Of a stretch of 64,000 nt of DNA, positions 17,545 through 27,600 are shown piece after piece (position 1 is the stretch's first letter; each line of letters begins with the position of its first letter). Made by a program: the position numbers and the translations under genes. The notes beneath the pieces are model-generated. The model searched no databases. It was given only the letters and a program-made list of their open reading frames with translations, and was not told the origin of the DNA. This stretch comes from Atlantibacter subterraneus (lineage in GTDB: Bacteria > Pseudomonadota > Gammaproteobacteria > Enterobacterales > Enterobacteriaceae): the NCBI RefSeq assembly GCF_007570865.1, contig NZ_VLPS01000008.1:248001-312000 (forward strand). Reading direction: 5' to 3'.

Positions 17545-19121
17545 ACGTTACTCCCGGTTGGTGTTTGCGCGAGCCAGACGTCCACTCGTGAGCGGATCTG
17601 CCCTACTCTCACGCCATAAATTACCTGTACTTCATGGTTATTTCGCACGACGCCGTTAGCCCCGGTCGATTTAAGGATGGCGTCATTAACCTGCGTTAAA
17701 TCTTTTACTTCCACGCGCAGGCGGGTGAAGCAGTTATCGACCGAGAGAATATTTTCCCGGCCACCCAGGCCTTTAATAATGTCGTCGGTTACATCTTTAT
17801 TTTTTTGCTTATTCTTCGCCTGGTAATCCTGCTTGCTGTAAAGCTTCACTTCATCGTCATCTTCGCGGCCCGGTGTTTTAAGATTCAGTTTCACTACCAG
17901 GGTGCGGAATATCACGTAATAGGCGGCGAATTGCCCGATGCCGATCACGATATATAACGGCCAGCGGGTTAATGCCACCGGTAGCGGCAGGTTATAGATT
18001 GCAAACTCAATTAATCCGGACGCTCCCCACGGACGGACGCTGAACAAATCGCAAATCGCCTGAGACGCCGCCGTTAATGTGGCGTGGATCACCCACAGCA
18101 ACGGAGAAACAAACAGGAAGGTAAATTCAATCGGCTCGGTAATACCGGTTAAAATAGAGGTAATGATCGCCGGTAAGAGTATTGCCTTCGCCATCTGCTT
18201 TTTCGCCGGGCTGGCAGTGTGATAAAACGCCAGCGCCGCGCCGGACAAGCCAAAGATGGTGGTCATCCCCTGCTGAGAGAAGCGCAGCGCGTCGTTCATC
18301 ATCGGCGTTAAATCCGGGTGGCGCATATAGGCGAGGAAAATCGCCTGAGTGCCGGATACCGTCTGCCCGTCTACCGTCAGGGTGCCGCCAATCTGGGTTA
18401 ACTGGAATGGCGACCAGACAAAGTGATGCAGGCCGGTCGGGATCAAGAATTTTTCAAAGAAGCCATAGACGAATACGCCCGCCACGCCGGCGTTTTTCAT
18501 AAAGCCGGTCAGCGCGGTAATGCCGTGAGTCATTACCGGCCAGATGGTGGTGAAGGCGATGGCGTAAAGCAGCACCACCGGCGTCATAGCAATCAGGGTT
18601 AATTTCGCCCCGCCATACATGGAAAGCGCGCCAGGTAATTCAATCTGCGACACTTTATTGTGAACCCACGCAATGGTGCAGCCCAGAATAATGCCGAGAA
18701 ATACTCCCATATCCACCACCACAAAACCCAGCAACCGCGTTTGCCCGGTGCCGTAATATTCGCCATTGATGGTTTCCGCAACCTGATGGGTTAATTCCAG
18801 CCAGGAGTGATTAGCGCCCAAAAACATGATAAAGCACATTACCGCCACCAGGGCGACTTCGGTTTTTTTATCTTTTGCCAGGCCGTAGCTAATTCCCACG
18901 CAAAATAATAAACCTAAATTTCCAAACAGCGGCCAGAAGGTATCGCCTAATAGCTGGCCGATGTTATGAATAACGCTGTTTTCAGGGATCAGCGAGGGAT
19001 TAGTTAATACCGAACTGAGTGCGAGAATTAAACCGATTACCGGTAAAAATAATACTGCCCCGATCATCGCTCTGGAAAACTTCTGCATATTTTCCACGGT
19101 GCGTTGCCGAATTTCAGACAT
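17541..19121 (-). CDS. Alpha-glucoside-type PTS EIICB permease
   Basis: A 526-residue glucose-superfamily PTS permease. The membrane EIIC domain spans about residues 1-400 and includes the sugar-binding GITEPIEFTFLFVSP. A charged linker follows (about 410-440), then EIIB with the phospho-Cys464 in DNCFTRLRVEVKD. No EIIA domain is present, so it likely takes phosphate from EIIA-Glc (Crr). It resembles Klebsiella AglA and GlvCB-type proteins for alpha-glucosides such as sucrose isomers or maltose. AAGGAC precedes the ATG. The 150 bp upstream hold two palindromes (19181-19192 and 19214-19234). Confidence 0.88.
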   Translation of the reverse strand: MSEIRQRTVENMQKFSRAMIGAVLFLPVIGLILALSSVLTNPSLIPENSVIHNIGQLLGDTFWPLFGNLGLLFCVGISYGLAKDKKTEVALVAVMCFIMFLGANHSWLELTHQVAETINGEYYGTGQTRLLGFVVVDMGVFLGIILGCTIAWVHNKVSQIELPGALSMYGGAKLTLIAMTPVVLLYAIAFTTIWPVMTHGITALTGFMKNAGVAGVFVYGFFEKFLIPTGLHHFVWSPFQLTQIGGTLTVDGQTVSGTQAIFLAYMRHPDLTPMMNDALRFSQQGMTTIFGLSGAALAFYHTASPAKKQMAKAILLPAIITSILTGITEPIEFTFLFVSPLLWVIHATLTAASQAICDLFSVRPWGASGLIEFAIYNLPLPVALTRWPLYIVIGIGQFAAYYVIFRTLVVKLNLKTPGREDDDEVKLYSKQDYQAKNKQKNKDVTDDIIKGLGGRENILSVDNCFTRLRVEVKDLTQVNDAILKSTGANGVVRNNHEVQVIYGVRVGQIRSRVDVWLAQTPTGSNV

Positions 19122-19180
19122 AGGATGTCCTTACGCTTTTGTTAGGGTAGAGGTGCGTTTTTTTATTACTTCCAGTGAGA

Positions 19181-19234
19181 TTGTTATAACAAGCGGGGCG
19201 AGGGAATGAAACATGTGCCGGTTAAATAGGCACA
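19181..19234 (-). promoter_or_regulatory. Palindromes before the PTS-GH4 operon
   Basis: TTGTTATAACAA (19181-19192) is a perfect 12-bp palindrome. TGTGCC N9 GGCACA (19214-19219 with 19229-19234) is a second inverted repeat. Both lie 60-115 bp upstream of the PTS start, a usual position for operator and activator sites. A possible -10 (TATAAC) overlaps the first. Confidence 0.45.
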
Positions 19235-19272
19235 AAGCGACAGGAAATGCACACCTGTTTCGCGAATGGGGC

Positions 19273-19309
19273 AAAAAAAAGCTTCCTCACGCGTATAGCA
19301 CGAGGAAGC
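19273..19309 (-). terminator. yiaF terminator
   Basis: GCTTCCTC (19281-19288) pairs with GAGGAAGC (19302-19309), and eight Us follow on the minus strand. Confidence 0.9.
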
Positions 19310-19316
19310 GGAGGGA

Positions 19317-20027
19317 TTACTGCAGCGAGTTAACCACGGCGGAATAAGCCTGATTAAACGCCTGATGCTGCGCAGCCAGCGGTCCAATCAGCTGGTTGTA
19401 CTGGCTTGCCTGCTGCGATGTTGGGAACTGGATCCCGTTAGCCACGAAGCTCACCTGAGTACCCTGCTGGCCAATGAAATCGCCCACCTGCACCAGTTGC
19501 TGGGTAAAGGTCTGTGCCGCCGGGATCAGCGGTTGCAGCGCATTCGCCGGATTGGTGACGACTTTTTCATAGGCTTTGTCGTAAACCGGTTTCAAATCAT
19601 CCGCTTGTTTAAGGGAGGCTTTAGAACTGTCGGCCTGCATTTTCGCATTCTGCAACTGCTGGCTCAGCACGCCCAGCGAGCCGTTAGCCTGGCGCAGCGG
19701 ATTGCTTTGCGTCATGTAATCCTGCGGAACGCGGATGGCGTTAACGCTATCGACCACCGGACGAATACCGGCATCCATAGCCTGATTAACCTGTTGGGAA
19801 TAGCCATAAATAATGGCGTAATCCGAGACAAACGGCCCGAATTGCTTTTTCTGATCCGCCGTCAGCGTCGGCAAACGTTCGCCGCTGCGCATCACCGTGT
19901 TTTGCAGAAAATCGATAAACGCTTTGCGTTGATCGCCCTCTTTATCGAAGCAACCGCTCAGGCTGACCACCATCAGTAACACCGCCAAAGGCGCAAACCA
20001 GCGAGAGCAGGACTTACCTGTCGCCAT
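19317..20027 (-). CDS. yiaF: DUF3053 lipoprotein YiaF
   Basis: A 236-residue lipoprotein, the same length as E. coli YiaF and very similar. The signal peptide ends in the lipobox SLSGC (Cys26) and is followed by Phe-Asp. Asp is at +3 rather than +2, so an inner-membrane retention signal is uncertain. The rest is a soluble helical DUF3053 domain rich in Gln. No function is established for the family. AAGGAG precedes the ATG. Here yiaF is followed on its own strand by the PTS operon after a strong terminator. Confidence 0.93.
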   Translation of the reverse strand: MATGKSCSRWFAPLAVLLMVVSLSGCFDKEGDQRKAFIDFLQNTVMRSGERLPTLTADQKKQFGPFVSDYAIIYGYSQQVNQAMDAGIRPVVDSVNAIRVPQDYMTQSNPLRQANGSLGVLSQQLQNAKMQADSSKASLKQADDLKPVYDKAYEKVVTNPANALQPLIPAAQTFTQQLVQVGDFIGQQGTQVSFVANGIQFPTSQQASQYNQLIGPLAAQHQAFNQAYSAVVNSLQ

Positions 20028-20142
20028 CTTTAAACTCCTTCACCCAAAATATGCACACGACAACCCGTATGCCTTCAACGTTGACAAGGATAGTGCAGTC
20101 ACGCCCTGCATGATACCCCCATAACGCAAACTCTTTGCCCGT

Positions 20143-20197
20143 TGCGTCATGGCGGTGCGCGGTATGAAGCCGCATTGCACCGCCATGACGCAGCGGT
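20143..20197 (+). other. Orphan 16-bp perfect hairpin, terminator-like
   Basis: TGCGTCATGGCGGTGC (20143-20158) pairs perfectly with 20177-20192; the 18-nt loop has its own GCGG/CCGC pairing. GCGG then TTTTT follow on the plus strand. It lies between divergent transcription units (yiaF leftward, guanidine operon rightward), where no upstream gene needs a terminator on this strand. Confidence 0.6.
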
Positions 20198-20344
20198 TTT
20201 TACGCCGTGATTAGCGAAAAACCGCGCAGCCTATTGTAACGCAACCTTTTTTTAACGATTTACCGAAACTGGCATTCATCTTGCTCTGATGACTATGCAG
20301 GGGGGACAGGCGGTACGCCGCCGTCGCCAGAAAATCTGGAAATG

Positions 20345-20456
20345 GATCGCTAGGGTTCCGGTCGCAAGACGCTGGTCCGAGAGCGATCGACCGCCCTCTG
20401 GCGGTTACACGGCGGGACAAAAGCCCGGGAGGATACGCGACTGGCTCGCGCCCTCC
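20345..20456 (+). promoter_or_regulatory. Guanidine-I (ykkC) riboswitch
   Basis: All the conserved blocks of the class are present: CTAGGGTTCCG (20350-20360), GGTCCGAGAG (20374-20383) and ACGGCGGGACAAAAGCCC (20409-20426), followed by GGGAGGA. P1 is GATCGC (20345-20350) with GCGATC (20383-20388); P3 is ACCGCC (20390-20395) with GGCGGT (20400-20405). A competing stem pairs GGAGG (20428-20432) with CCTCC (20452-20456), plus CGCG with CGCG, and would use up the aptamer 3' edge. No strong T-run follows, so whether control is by termination or another route is open. The class turns genes on when guanidine binds. Confidence 0.93.
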
Positions 20457-20487
20457 TGCTTATTCCGTCAACGTCAGAGGAACCATC

Positions 20488-21543
20488 ATGCTTAAAGCCT
20501 GCCATAAAGGAATTCTGCTCGCCGCGCTGGTCCTGTTTAGCGCCACCGCCGCGGCGGCGAAACCCGCCTTCAAACTCTGCTGGTCAATTTATGCCGGATG
20601 GATGCCCTGGGATTACGCCCAGCAGAGCGGCATCATCAAAAAATGGGCCGACAAATACGACATCGATATCCAGTTTGTGCAGGTTAACGACTATATCGAA
20701 TCCGTAAATCAGTACACCGCAGGCGGATTTGACGGCTGCACCATGACCAATATGGATGCGCTGACCCTGCCCGCCAGCGGCGGCGTGGACTCCACGGCGC
20801 TGATTATCGGCGACTACTCTAACGGCAACGACGGCATCCTGACCAAATCCGCCGACAGCGTCGCGGCGCTGAAAGGCCAGCCGGTGAATCTGGTGGAGCT
20901 TTCCGTTTCCCACTACCTGCTGGCACGGGCGCTGGAAACCGCGGGCCAGAGCGAGAAAGACATCAAGGTGGTCAACACGGCGGATGCGGATTTGGTATCG
21001 GCCTTTACTACGCCGGACGTCAAAACCATCGTCACCTGGAACCCACTGCTGGCTGAAGCGCAAAAGCAGCCCGGCGCAAAAACGCTTTTTACCTCGGCGC
21101 AAATCCCCGGCGAGATCCTCGACCTGCTGGTGGTGAATACCGCCACCCTGAAAAAACACCCTGAACTGGGCAAAGCGCTGACCGGCGCGTGGTTCGAAAC
21201 CCTGCAAACCATGCAGGGCGACAGCGAAACCGCCAAAGCGGCGCGTACCCGGATGGGGGAAGCGGCGGGCACGAACCTGGCGGGCTTTGACGCACAATTA
21301 GCCGCCACGCATCTGTTCACCACGCCACAGCTGGCGCTGGCCTTCACCAGCAGCCCGCAGTTGAAAACCACCATGCAGAAAGTCGCGGAGTTCTCTTTTA
21401 ACCACGGCTTGCTGGGCGAAGCCGCACCGTCTGCTGACGTAGTGGGCATTGAAACGCCCGCGGGCGTCTGGGGCGACAGCCAGAACGTCAAATTACGTTT
21501 TAGCGACGAGTTTGTCCGCCTGGCGGCCAACAACCAACTGTAA
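20488..21543 (+). CDS. ABC transporter substrate-binding protein, guanidine/urea type
   Basis: A 351-residue periplasmic protein with a signal peptide cut after about residue 24 (FSATAAAA). The mature part is a NitT/TauT-like binding fold (KLCWSIYAGWMPWDYAQQSG, FDGCTMTNMDAL). Such proteins are often annotated as putative urea ABC transporter binding proteins. Its place directly under a guanidine-I riboswitch suggests that it binds guanidine or a guanidinium compound. GAGGA precedes the ATG. It begins the six-gene operon. Confidence 0.85.
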   Translation: MLKACHKGILLAALVLFSATAAAAKPAFKLCWSIYAGWMPWDYAQQSGIIKKWADKYDIDIQFVQVNDYIESVNQYTAGGFDGCTMTNMDALTLPASGGVDSTALIIGDYSNGNDGILTKSADSVAALKGQPVNLVELSVSHYLLARALETAGQSEKDIKVVNTADADLVSAFTTPDVKTIVTWNPLLAEAQKQPGAKTLFTSAQIPGEILDLLVVNTATLKKHPELGKALTGAWFETLQTMQGDSETAKAARTRMGEAAGTNLAGFDAQLAATHLFTTPQLALAFTSSPQLKTTMQKVAEFSFNHGLLGEAAPSADVVGIETPAGVWGDSQNVKLRFSDEFVRLAANNQL

Positions 21544-21558
21544 TCACGGAGGCGTCCC

Positions 21559-22371
21559 ATGCGCAAAATCATCAACCTACAACCGCAGCCGATGAGCCGG
21601 GTGCTGCTGGGCGCCCTTCCGCTACTGGCGATGCTGTTTGTCTACCTGATCGCCTCCGACGCGCGGCTGGCGGCCAACAGCGCCGATAAACTGCTGCCTG
21701 GTTTTGATGCCATGTTCCGCGCCATCGACCGGATGGCGTTTACCCCCAGCCCGCGTACCGGGGAATACCTGTTGTGGACCGACACCGCCGCCAGCCTGCT
21801 GCGTCTGCTGAGCGGCGCGGTGCTCAGCGCGATTATCGCCCTGACTTTCGGCCTGTTTTGCGGCGCATTGCCTGCGGTGCGCGCCTTTTTGTCGCCGCTG
21901 ATCACCACCCTGGCGCTGATCCCGCCGCTGGCCATTCTGCCGATTTTGTTTATCTGCTTTGGCCTGGGGGAAGTGTCAAAAGTGGTGCTGATCGTGATTG
22001 GCATTACACCGTTTATCATCCGCGATTTGCAGCTGCAGGCGATGGCGATCCCCCATGAACAGCTGATCAAAGCCCAGACGCTGGGCGGGCACAGCGGGCA
22101 AATCCTGTGGCGGGTGTTTCTGCCGCAGCTGTTGCCGCGCCTGATTGACGCCGTGCGCCTGTCGCTGTGCTCGGCATGGTTGTTTTTGATTGCTGCGGAA
22201 GCCATCGCCGCCACTGAAGGGCTGGGCTACCGCATCTTCCTGATGCGCCGCTATATGGCAATGGACGTGATTTTGCCCTACGTCGCCTGGATCACCCTGC
22301 TCGCCTTTGCCCTCGATTTGCTGCTGCGAGTCGTGAACCGCCGTTGTTTCCCCTGGTACTACGCCCGCTGA
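21559..22371 (+). CDS. ABC transporter permease, guanidine/urea type
   Basis: A 270-residue inner-membrane permease of the NitT/TauT (BPD_transp_1) family with about six helices. The ATPase-coupling EAA-like loop is seen around IPHEQLIKAQTLGGHSGQIL (about residues 165-184). GGAGG precedes the ATG, 15 bp after the binding-protein stop. It forms the membrane channel with the ATPase that follows. Confidence 0.87.
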   Translation: MRKIINLQPQPMSRVLLGALPLLAMLFVYLIASDARLAANSADKLLPGFDAMFRAIDRMAFTPSPRTGEYLLWTDTAASLLRLLSGAVLSAIIALTFGLFCGALPAVRAFLSPLITTLALIPPLAILPILFICFGLGEVSKVVLIVIGITPFIIRDLQLQAMAIPHEQLIKAQTLGGHSGQILWRVFLPQLLPRLIDAVRLSLCSAWLFLIAAEAIAATEGLGYRIFLMRRYMAMDVILPYVAWITLLAFALDLLLRVVNRRCFPWYYAR

Positions 22372-22380
22372 GGAGCCGCT

Positions 22381-23181
22381 ATGCCTTTATTAGAACTGAA
22401 AAACGTCGGAAAAGAGTACGACAGCCAGGTGGTGCTGGAGCGGCTGAACGTCAGCGTTGAAGAGGGAGAATTTATCACCATTGTCGGCGCATCCGGCTGC
22501 GGTAAAACCACCTTTCTGAAAATGCTGCTCGGCACCGAATCGCCCTCTAAAGGGACTTTTTTGCTCGACGGCCAGCCGCTGGCCCAGGAGCCCGATGCCC
22601 AACGCGGCATTGTGTTCCAGCGCTACTCGGTATTCCCGCACCTGACGGTGATTGAAAATGTGATGCTGGCGGAAGAGTTCAGCCAGGCGCGATGGCTGGG
22701 CCGCGTCTGGGGGCGCAAGCGCGCCGCTATCCGCGAGCAGGCGCGGATGATGCTGAAACAGGTCGGCTTGCTGGGCGCGCAGGATAAATATCCGCATCAG
22801 CTTTCCGGCGGGATGCAGCAGCGCCTGGCGCTGGCACAGGCGTTAATGAAACAACCGCGTATTTTGCTGCTTGACGAACCGTTTGGCGCGCTGGACCCCG
22901 GCATTCGCGCGGAAATGCACGTACTCATTAGCTCGCTGTGGGAACGCCATAAGCTGACCATTTTTATGATTACCCACGATTTGAAAGAGGGGTTCTCGCT
23001 GGGCTCGCGGCTGTGGGTGTTCGACAAAGTGCGCCACGACCCGCAGGCACCGGAGGCGTACGGCGCGAGCATCACTTATGACATCCCATTAGACCGCAAA
23101 CCCGCTGGCAGCGTCACGCCGCTGTTCCCTCACGCGCCCTATCCCCTCGCCGAACAGCCCGCCGCGCTGTTTGGCCATTAA
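22381..23181 (+). CDS. ABC transporter ATP-binding protein, guanidine/urea type
   Basis: A 266-residue ATPase. Walker A is GASGCGKTTF (about residues 37-46), the Q-loop is in QRYSVFPHLT, the signature is LSGGMQQRLAL, Walker B is ILLLDEPFGALD, and the switch His is in MITHD. The C-terminal tail of about 50 residues after the ATPase core is typical of the set found beside urea carboxylases. GAGGAGC precedes the ATG, 9 bp after the permease stop. Confidence 0.88.
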   Translation: MPLLELKNVGKEYDSQVVLERLNVSVEEGEFITIVGASGCGKTTFLKMLLGTESPSKGTFLLDGQPLAQEPDAQRGIVFQRYSVFPHLTVIENVMLAEEFSQARWLGRVWGRKRAAIREQARMMLKQVGLLGAQDKYPHQLSGGMQQRLALAQALMKQPRILLLDEPFGALDPGIRAEMHVLISSLWERHKLTIFMITHDLKEGFSLGSRLWVFDKVRHDPQAPEAYGASITYDIPLDRKPAGSVTPLFPHAPYPLAEQPAALFGH

Positions 23182-23193
23182 CAAGGAGCCATG

Positions 23194-23910
23194 ATGAACG
23201 CTTATCAAACCCAATTACCGGCGGGCAGCCACTGGTCGCTGATGATGCGCCAGGGCACCGCCCTGACCCTGACCGACCTGGCGGGCGGGGTCAACGCAGG
23301 CGTGCTGTTTTACAACCCGGAAAACCTGCTGGAGCGCTATAACGCCCCCGATACCCTGAAGTGCCAGCACACCTTTCGGCTGACGGCGGGCCACTGCCTC
23401 TATTCCGATATGGGGCGGATTTTTTGCGGCATTGAACAGGACAGTTTCGGCTGGCATGAGTCGGTCTGCGGCACTGCCAATGCGGCGCTCACAGAAAAAC
23501 AGTTCGGCGCGCGCGATTACCAGCAGGCGCGTAACGATCGCCACCAGAACGGCTACGACAGCTTTCTGGTAGAGCTGGCGAAATACGGCCTCGGCAAACG
23601 CGATATGGCGGCCTGCCTGAACCTGTTCGCCCACGTCGCCGCTAACGATGATGGCAAACTGGAGCTGGTGCGCCAGGGCGCAGCGGGCGCGAGCGTCACC
23701 CTGCGTTTCGCGATGGATACGCTGGTCGTTTTACACACCTGTCCGCATCCGCTGAGCAACGCGACGGCGTACCCGCGCCAGCCGCTGGGCATCCGCATCG
23801 ACAGCGAACGTAAACCCCTTCCCGCTCACTGCCTTGAACGCGCCGAAAACCAGCGCGGTCTGTGCAACAACCATCTCTATCATCTCAGCGAAGGAGCCTG
23901 TTCATGCTGA
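23194..23910 (+). CDS. Urea carboxylase-associated protein 1 (carboxyguanidine deiminase subunit)
   Basis: A 238-residue protein of the DUF1989 family. It contains [15 protein letters not shown] and HTCPHPLSN, with metal-type Cys/His residues. Work on guanidine catabolism showed that the two associated proteins form a heteromeric carboxyguanidine deiminase (CgdAB), which turns carboxyguanidine into allophanate. ATG 23194 is chosen over 23191 because AAGGAG is then five bases away. The stop overlaps the next gene by 7 bp. Confidence 0.83.
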   Translation: MNAYQTQLPAGSHWSLMMRQGTALTLTDLAGGVNAGVLFYNPENLLERYNAPDTLKCQHTFRLTAGHCLYSDMGRIFCGIEQDSFGWHESVCGTANAALTEKQFGARDYQQARNDRHQNGYDSFLVELAKYGLGKRDMAACLNLFAHVAANDDGKLELVRQGAAGASVTLRFAMDTLVVLHTCPHPLSNATAYPRQPLGIRIDSERKPLPAHCLERAENQRGLCNNHLYHLSEGACSC

Positions 23911-24539
23911 CCGAAAGCGCGCGCAATCCGGCGGATGCGGTCTATCACGCCACCGTTAAGGCCGGGGATTACTGGCTGTATAACATCACCGAAGGGCAAA
24001 CCCTGCGCATTACCGATCTGGAAGGCAACCAGGCGGCGGATACGCTGTTTTTCAATGCCGATGACACCGCAGAACGCTACAGCATGTCAGACACGGTACG
24101 CAGCCAGGGCAACGTCTTTCTGACCACCGGCACGGTGCTGCGCTCCAACGACGATCGCCCGATGCTGGAGATCGTCGCCGATACCTGTGGCCGCCATGAT
24201 ACCCTCGGCGGTGCCTGCGCCACCGAAAGCAACACCGTGCGCTATGACCTCGAAAAACGCCATATGCACGCCTGTCGCGACTCGTGGATGCTGGCAATTG
24301 CCGAACATCCGCAGTTCGGCCTGACGCGCCGCGATATCACTCACAACATCAATTTCTTTATGAACGTGCCGGTCACTCAGGACGGCGGGCTGTGCTTCGC
24401 CGATGGCATCTCTGCGCCGGGGAAATACGTCGAACTGGTCGCCAAAATGAACGTTCTGGTGCTGATCTCCAACTGTCCGCAGCTCAACAATCCCTGCAAC
24501 GGGTATAACCCGACCCCCATTGCCGTCACGGTGTGGTGA
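23904..24539 (+). CDS. Urea carboxylase-associated protein 2 (carboxyguanidine deiminase subunit)
   Basis: The 211-residue DUF1989 partner of the preceding protein. Family landmarks are [32 protein letters not shown] and the C-terminal [13 protein letters not shown] with a conserved Cys. The start at MLTESARNP follows AAGGAGCC and overlaps the upstream stop; 14 extra codons upstream are not family-like. Together the pair should release ammonia from carboxyguanidine in the cytoplasm. Confidence 0.83.
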   Translation: MLTESARNPADAVYHATVKAGDYWLYNITEGQTLRITDLEGNQAADTLFFNADDTAERYSMSDTVRSQGNVFLTTGTVLRSNDDRPMLEIVADTCGRHDTLGGACATESNTVRYDLEKRHMHACRDSWMLAIAEHPQFGLTRRDITHNINFFMNVPVTQDGGLCFADGISAPGKYVELVAKMNVLVLISNCPQLNNPCNGYNPTPIAVTVW

Positions 24540-24613
24540 TCCGGCGCTGCGGGACGACCCGCAACACAGCGCAATTAATGATGCAGGACGACCTGCCCGC
24601 CGGAGAGCCGGTT

Positions 24614-27600
24614 ATGTTAACTCGAATTCTTATCGCCAACCGTGGCGCAATTGCGGTGCGCATCATCCGCACCCTGAAGCAGATGGGCATCACCGCCATT
24701 GCCGTGTATGCCGAAGCAGATAAACACGCCGAGCACGTTCGCCAGGCGGATATCGCCGTATCGCTGGGTGAAGGCAACGTGCGCGAAACCTACCTCAATC
24801 AGGACAAACTGTTCACCATCATGCGTGAAAACGGCGCGCAGGCGGTACATCCGGGCTACGGATTTTTAAGTGAAAACGCCAGCTTTGTTGAGCGCTGCGA
24901 ACGCGAAGGCGTGGTGTTTCTCGGCCCGACAACCGCGCAAATGGCGGCTTTTGGCCTGAAACACCGCGCCCGCGAGCTGGCGGAGCAAAATCACGTGCCG
25001 CTGCTATCCGGCAGCGGCCTGTTGACTACCCCGGAAGCCGCGCAGCAAGCAGCGGAGAAAATCGGCTATCCGGTGATGCTGAAAAGCACGGCGGGCGGCG
25101 GCGGCATCGGGATGCAGCGCTGCGACGATGCGGCGGCGCTTGACGACGCCTTTACCCGCGTCAAACGTCTGGCAGGCAACAACTTCGCCGACGATGGCGT
25201 CTTTTTAGAGAAATTTATCGCCCGGGCGCGGCATATTGAAGTGCAGGTTTTCGGCGACGGCAATGGCAACGTTATCGCGCTGGGTGAACGCGACTGTTCG
25301 GCCCAGCGCCGCAATCAGAAAGTGATCGAAGAAACGCCTGCGCCGCGTCTCTCGGACGCTAACCGCCGGGCGCTGCACGACACCGCAATCCGCCTGTGCC
25401 AGGCAGTCAATTATCGCAGCGCCGGAACCGTGGAATACGTCTATGACGATGTGTCTGAACAGTTCTGGTTCCTGGAGGTAAACACCCGTCTGCAGGTAGA
25501 GCACGGCGTCACCGAGATGGTGTACGGCGTGGACATTGTCCGTTGGATGGTGGAACTGGGCGCGCAAACGTTGCCTGCGCTGGATACGTTGGTGACTGCG
25601 CCAACAGGCCACGCCATTCAGGTGCGGCTGTATGCGGAAGATCCGGCGAAAAACTTCCAGCCAGTGGCCGGGTTGCTCAGCGAAGTGGTTTTTCCGGAAA
25701 GCGTGGAGGCGGCGCAACTGCGCATCGACAGCTGGATTTCCGGCGGTTGCGAGGTATCGGCCTTTTACGATCCGATGCTGGCAAAAGTCATTGTCCATGC
25801 CGACAGCCGTCTACAGGCGTTAGCGGCGCTGCAAGACGCCCTCGCGCAAACCCGGCTTTACGGCATCGAAACTAACCTGAAATGGCTGCGTCATTTGCTG
25901 ACGCTGCCGCAGGTGCGCGAAGGCAAGGTCATTACTGCCACTTTAGGCGATGTGAGCTGGCAGCCCGCCACCCTGGACGTGCTGAGCGGCGGCACGATGA
26001 CTACGATTCAGGATTTACCGGGGCGCGTGGGTTACTGGGACGTTGGCGTACCGCCCTCCGGTCCGTTCGATAGTCTGGCGTTTGAGTTGGGGAACCAGCT
26101 GCTGCAAAACCCGCGCGATGCCGCCGGGCTGGAAATCACGCTGCGCGGCCCGACGCTGCGCGTTAATCAGGCATGTTCCATCGTGCTGACCGGCGCGGAT
26201 ATCGATGCCACATTAGATGATGCACCAGTCGCGATGCGCCGGGTGATAAACGTGCTGGCAGGCCAGACCCTCAAACTTGGCGCGGTACAGGGCGCGGGCT
26301 GCCGCAGTTATCTGCTGATTGCCGGTGGCCTGAATTGCCCGCATTACCTGGGCAGCCGCAGTACCTTTACGCTGGGAAAATTCGGCGGCCATGCCGGACG
26401 GGCGCTGCGTGCCGGGGATGTTATTCACCTCGCCGCGCCGGAAATCCGCCCTGACGCTACGCTGCCCGCCGATGCTTATCCGGTTATCTCCAGCCACTGG
26501 CAGCTGCGGGTGATTTACGGTCCGCACGGCGCGCCGGAATTCTTTACCGGGCAGGATATCGAAGAATTTTTCGCGGCCCGCTGGCAGGTGCATTACAACT
26601 CCAGCCGCACCGGCATCCGTCTGATAGGGCCCAAACCCAGCTGGGCACGCCCGGACGGCGGCGAGGCGGGAATGCATCCGTCCAATATTCACGATAACGC
26701 CTATGCCTTTGGCACGGTGGATTTTACCGGCGACATGCCGGTGATCCTCGGGCCGGACGGCCCGTCGCTGGGCGGATTCGTCTGCCCGGCCACGGTTATC
26801 CATCAGGATTTATGGAAGCTCGGCCAGTTGAAAGCCGGCGATACGATCTCCTTTGCGCCGGTCACGCTGGAAGAGGCCGACAGCACCCAACAAACCGCCA
26901 GCGCGTCTGCTGACGTTGCGCTCAACGCGCTGCCGTCGCCGATTTTATGGCAGGACGACGCCCGTGACGGTATGCCTGCGATTGCCGTTCGGGCGGCGGG
27001 CGACCGCTTTCTGCTGGTGGAATATGGCGAGCAGCGGCTGGACATCGCCCTGCGCTTTCGCGTCCACGCGCTGATGCAGCAGTTGGAAGCAATAACGATC
27101 GCCGGGCGGCTGGAGATGACGCCGGGGATCCGTTCCTTGCAGATCCATTTCGATCCGGCGCGCTGCCCGCGCGATGCGCTGATCGCCATTATCCGCGAGG
27201 CCGATCTCCAGTTGCGGGATTTGCGTGACGCCAGAGTGCCGTCGCGCACCGTCTGGCTGCCGCTCAGCTGGGATGATGCCGCCTGCCGCGAGGCGATTAC
27301 CCGTTACACCCAGTCGGTACGCCCCGGCGCACCGTGGTGCCCGAGCAATATCGAATTTATCCGTCGCATCAACGGACTGGATAGTGTGGAGCAGGTTAAA
27401 GAGATTGTCTTTAACGCCTCGTATCTGGTGATGGGCCTGGGGGATGTCTATCTCGGCGCGCCGGTCGCCACGCCGGTCGATCCGCGTCACCGTCTGGTGA
27501 CCACGAAATACAATCCGGCACGCACCTGGACGGCGGAAAACTCGGTGGGCATCGGCGGCGCTTATTTGTGCGTCTACGGTATGGAAGGGCCTGGCGGCTA

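Noticed and set aside
20143-20197. Hairpin as the terminator of yiaF
   Set aside because: yiaF reads leftward from 20027, so this hairpin lies upstream of it; the real yiaF terminator is at 19273-19309.
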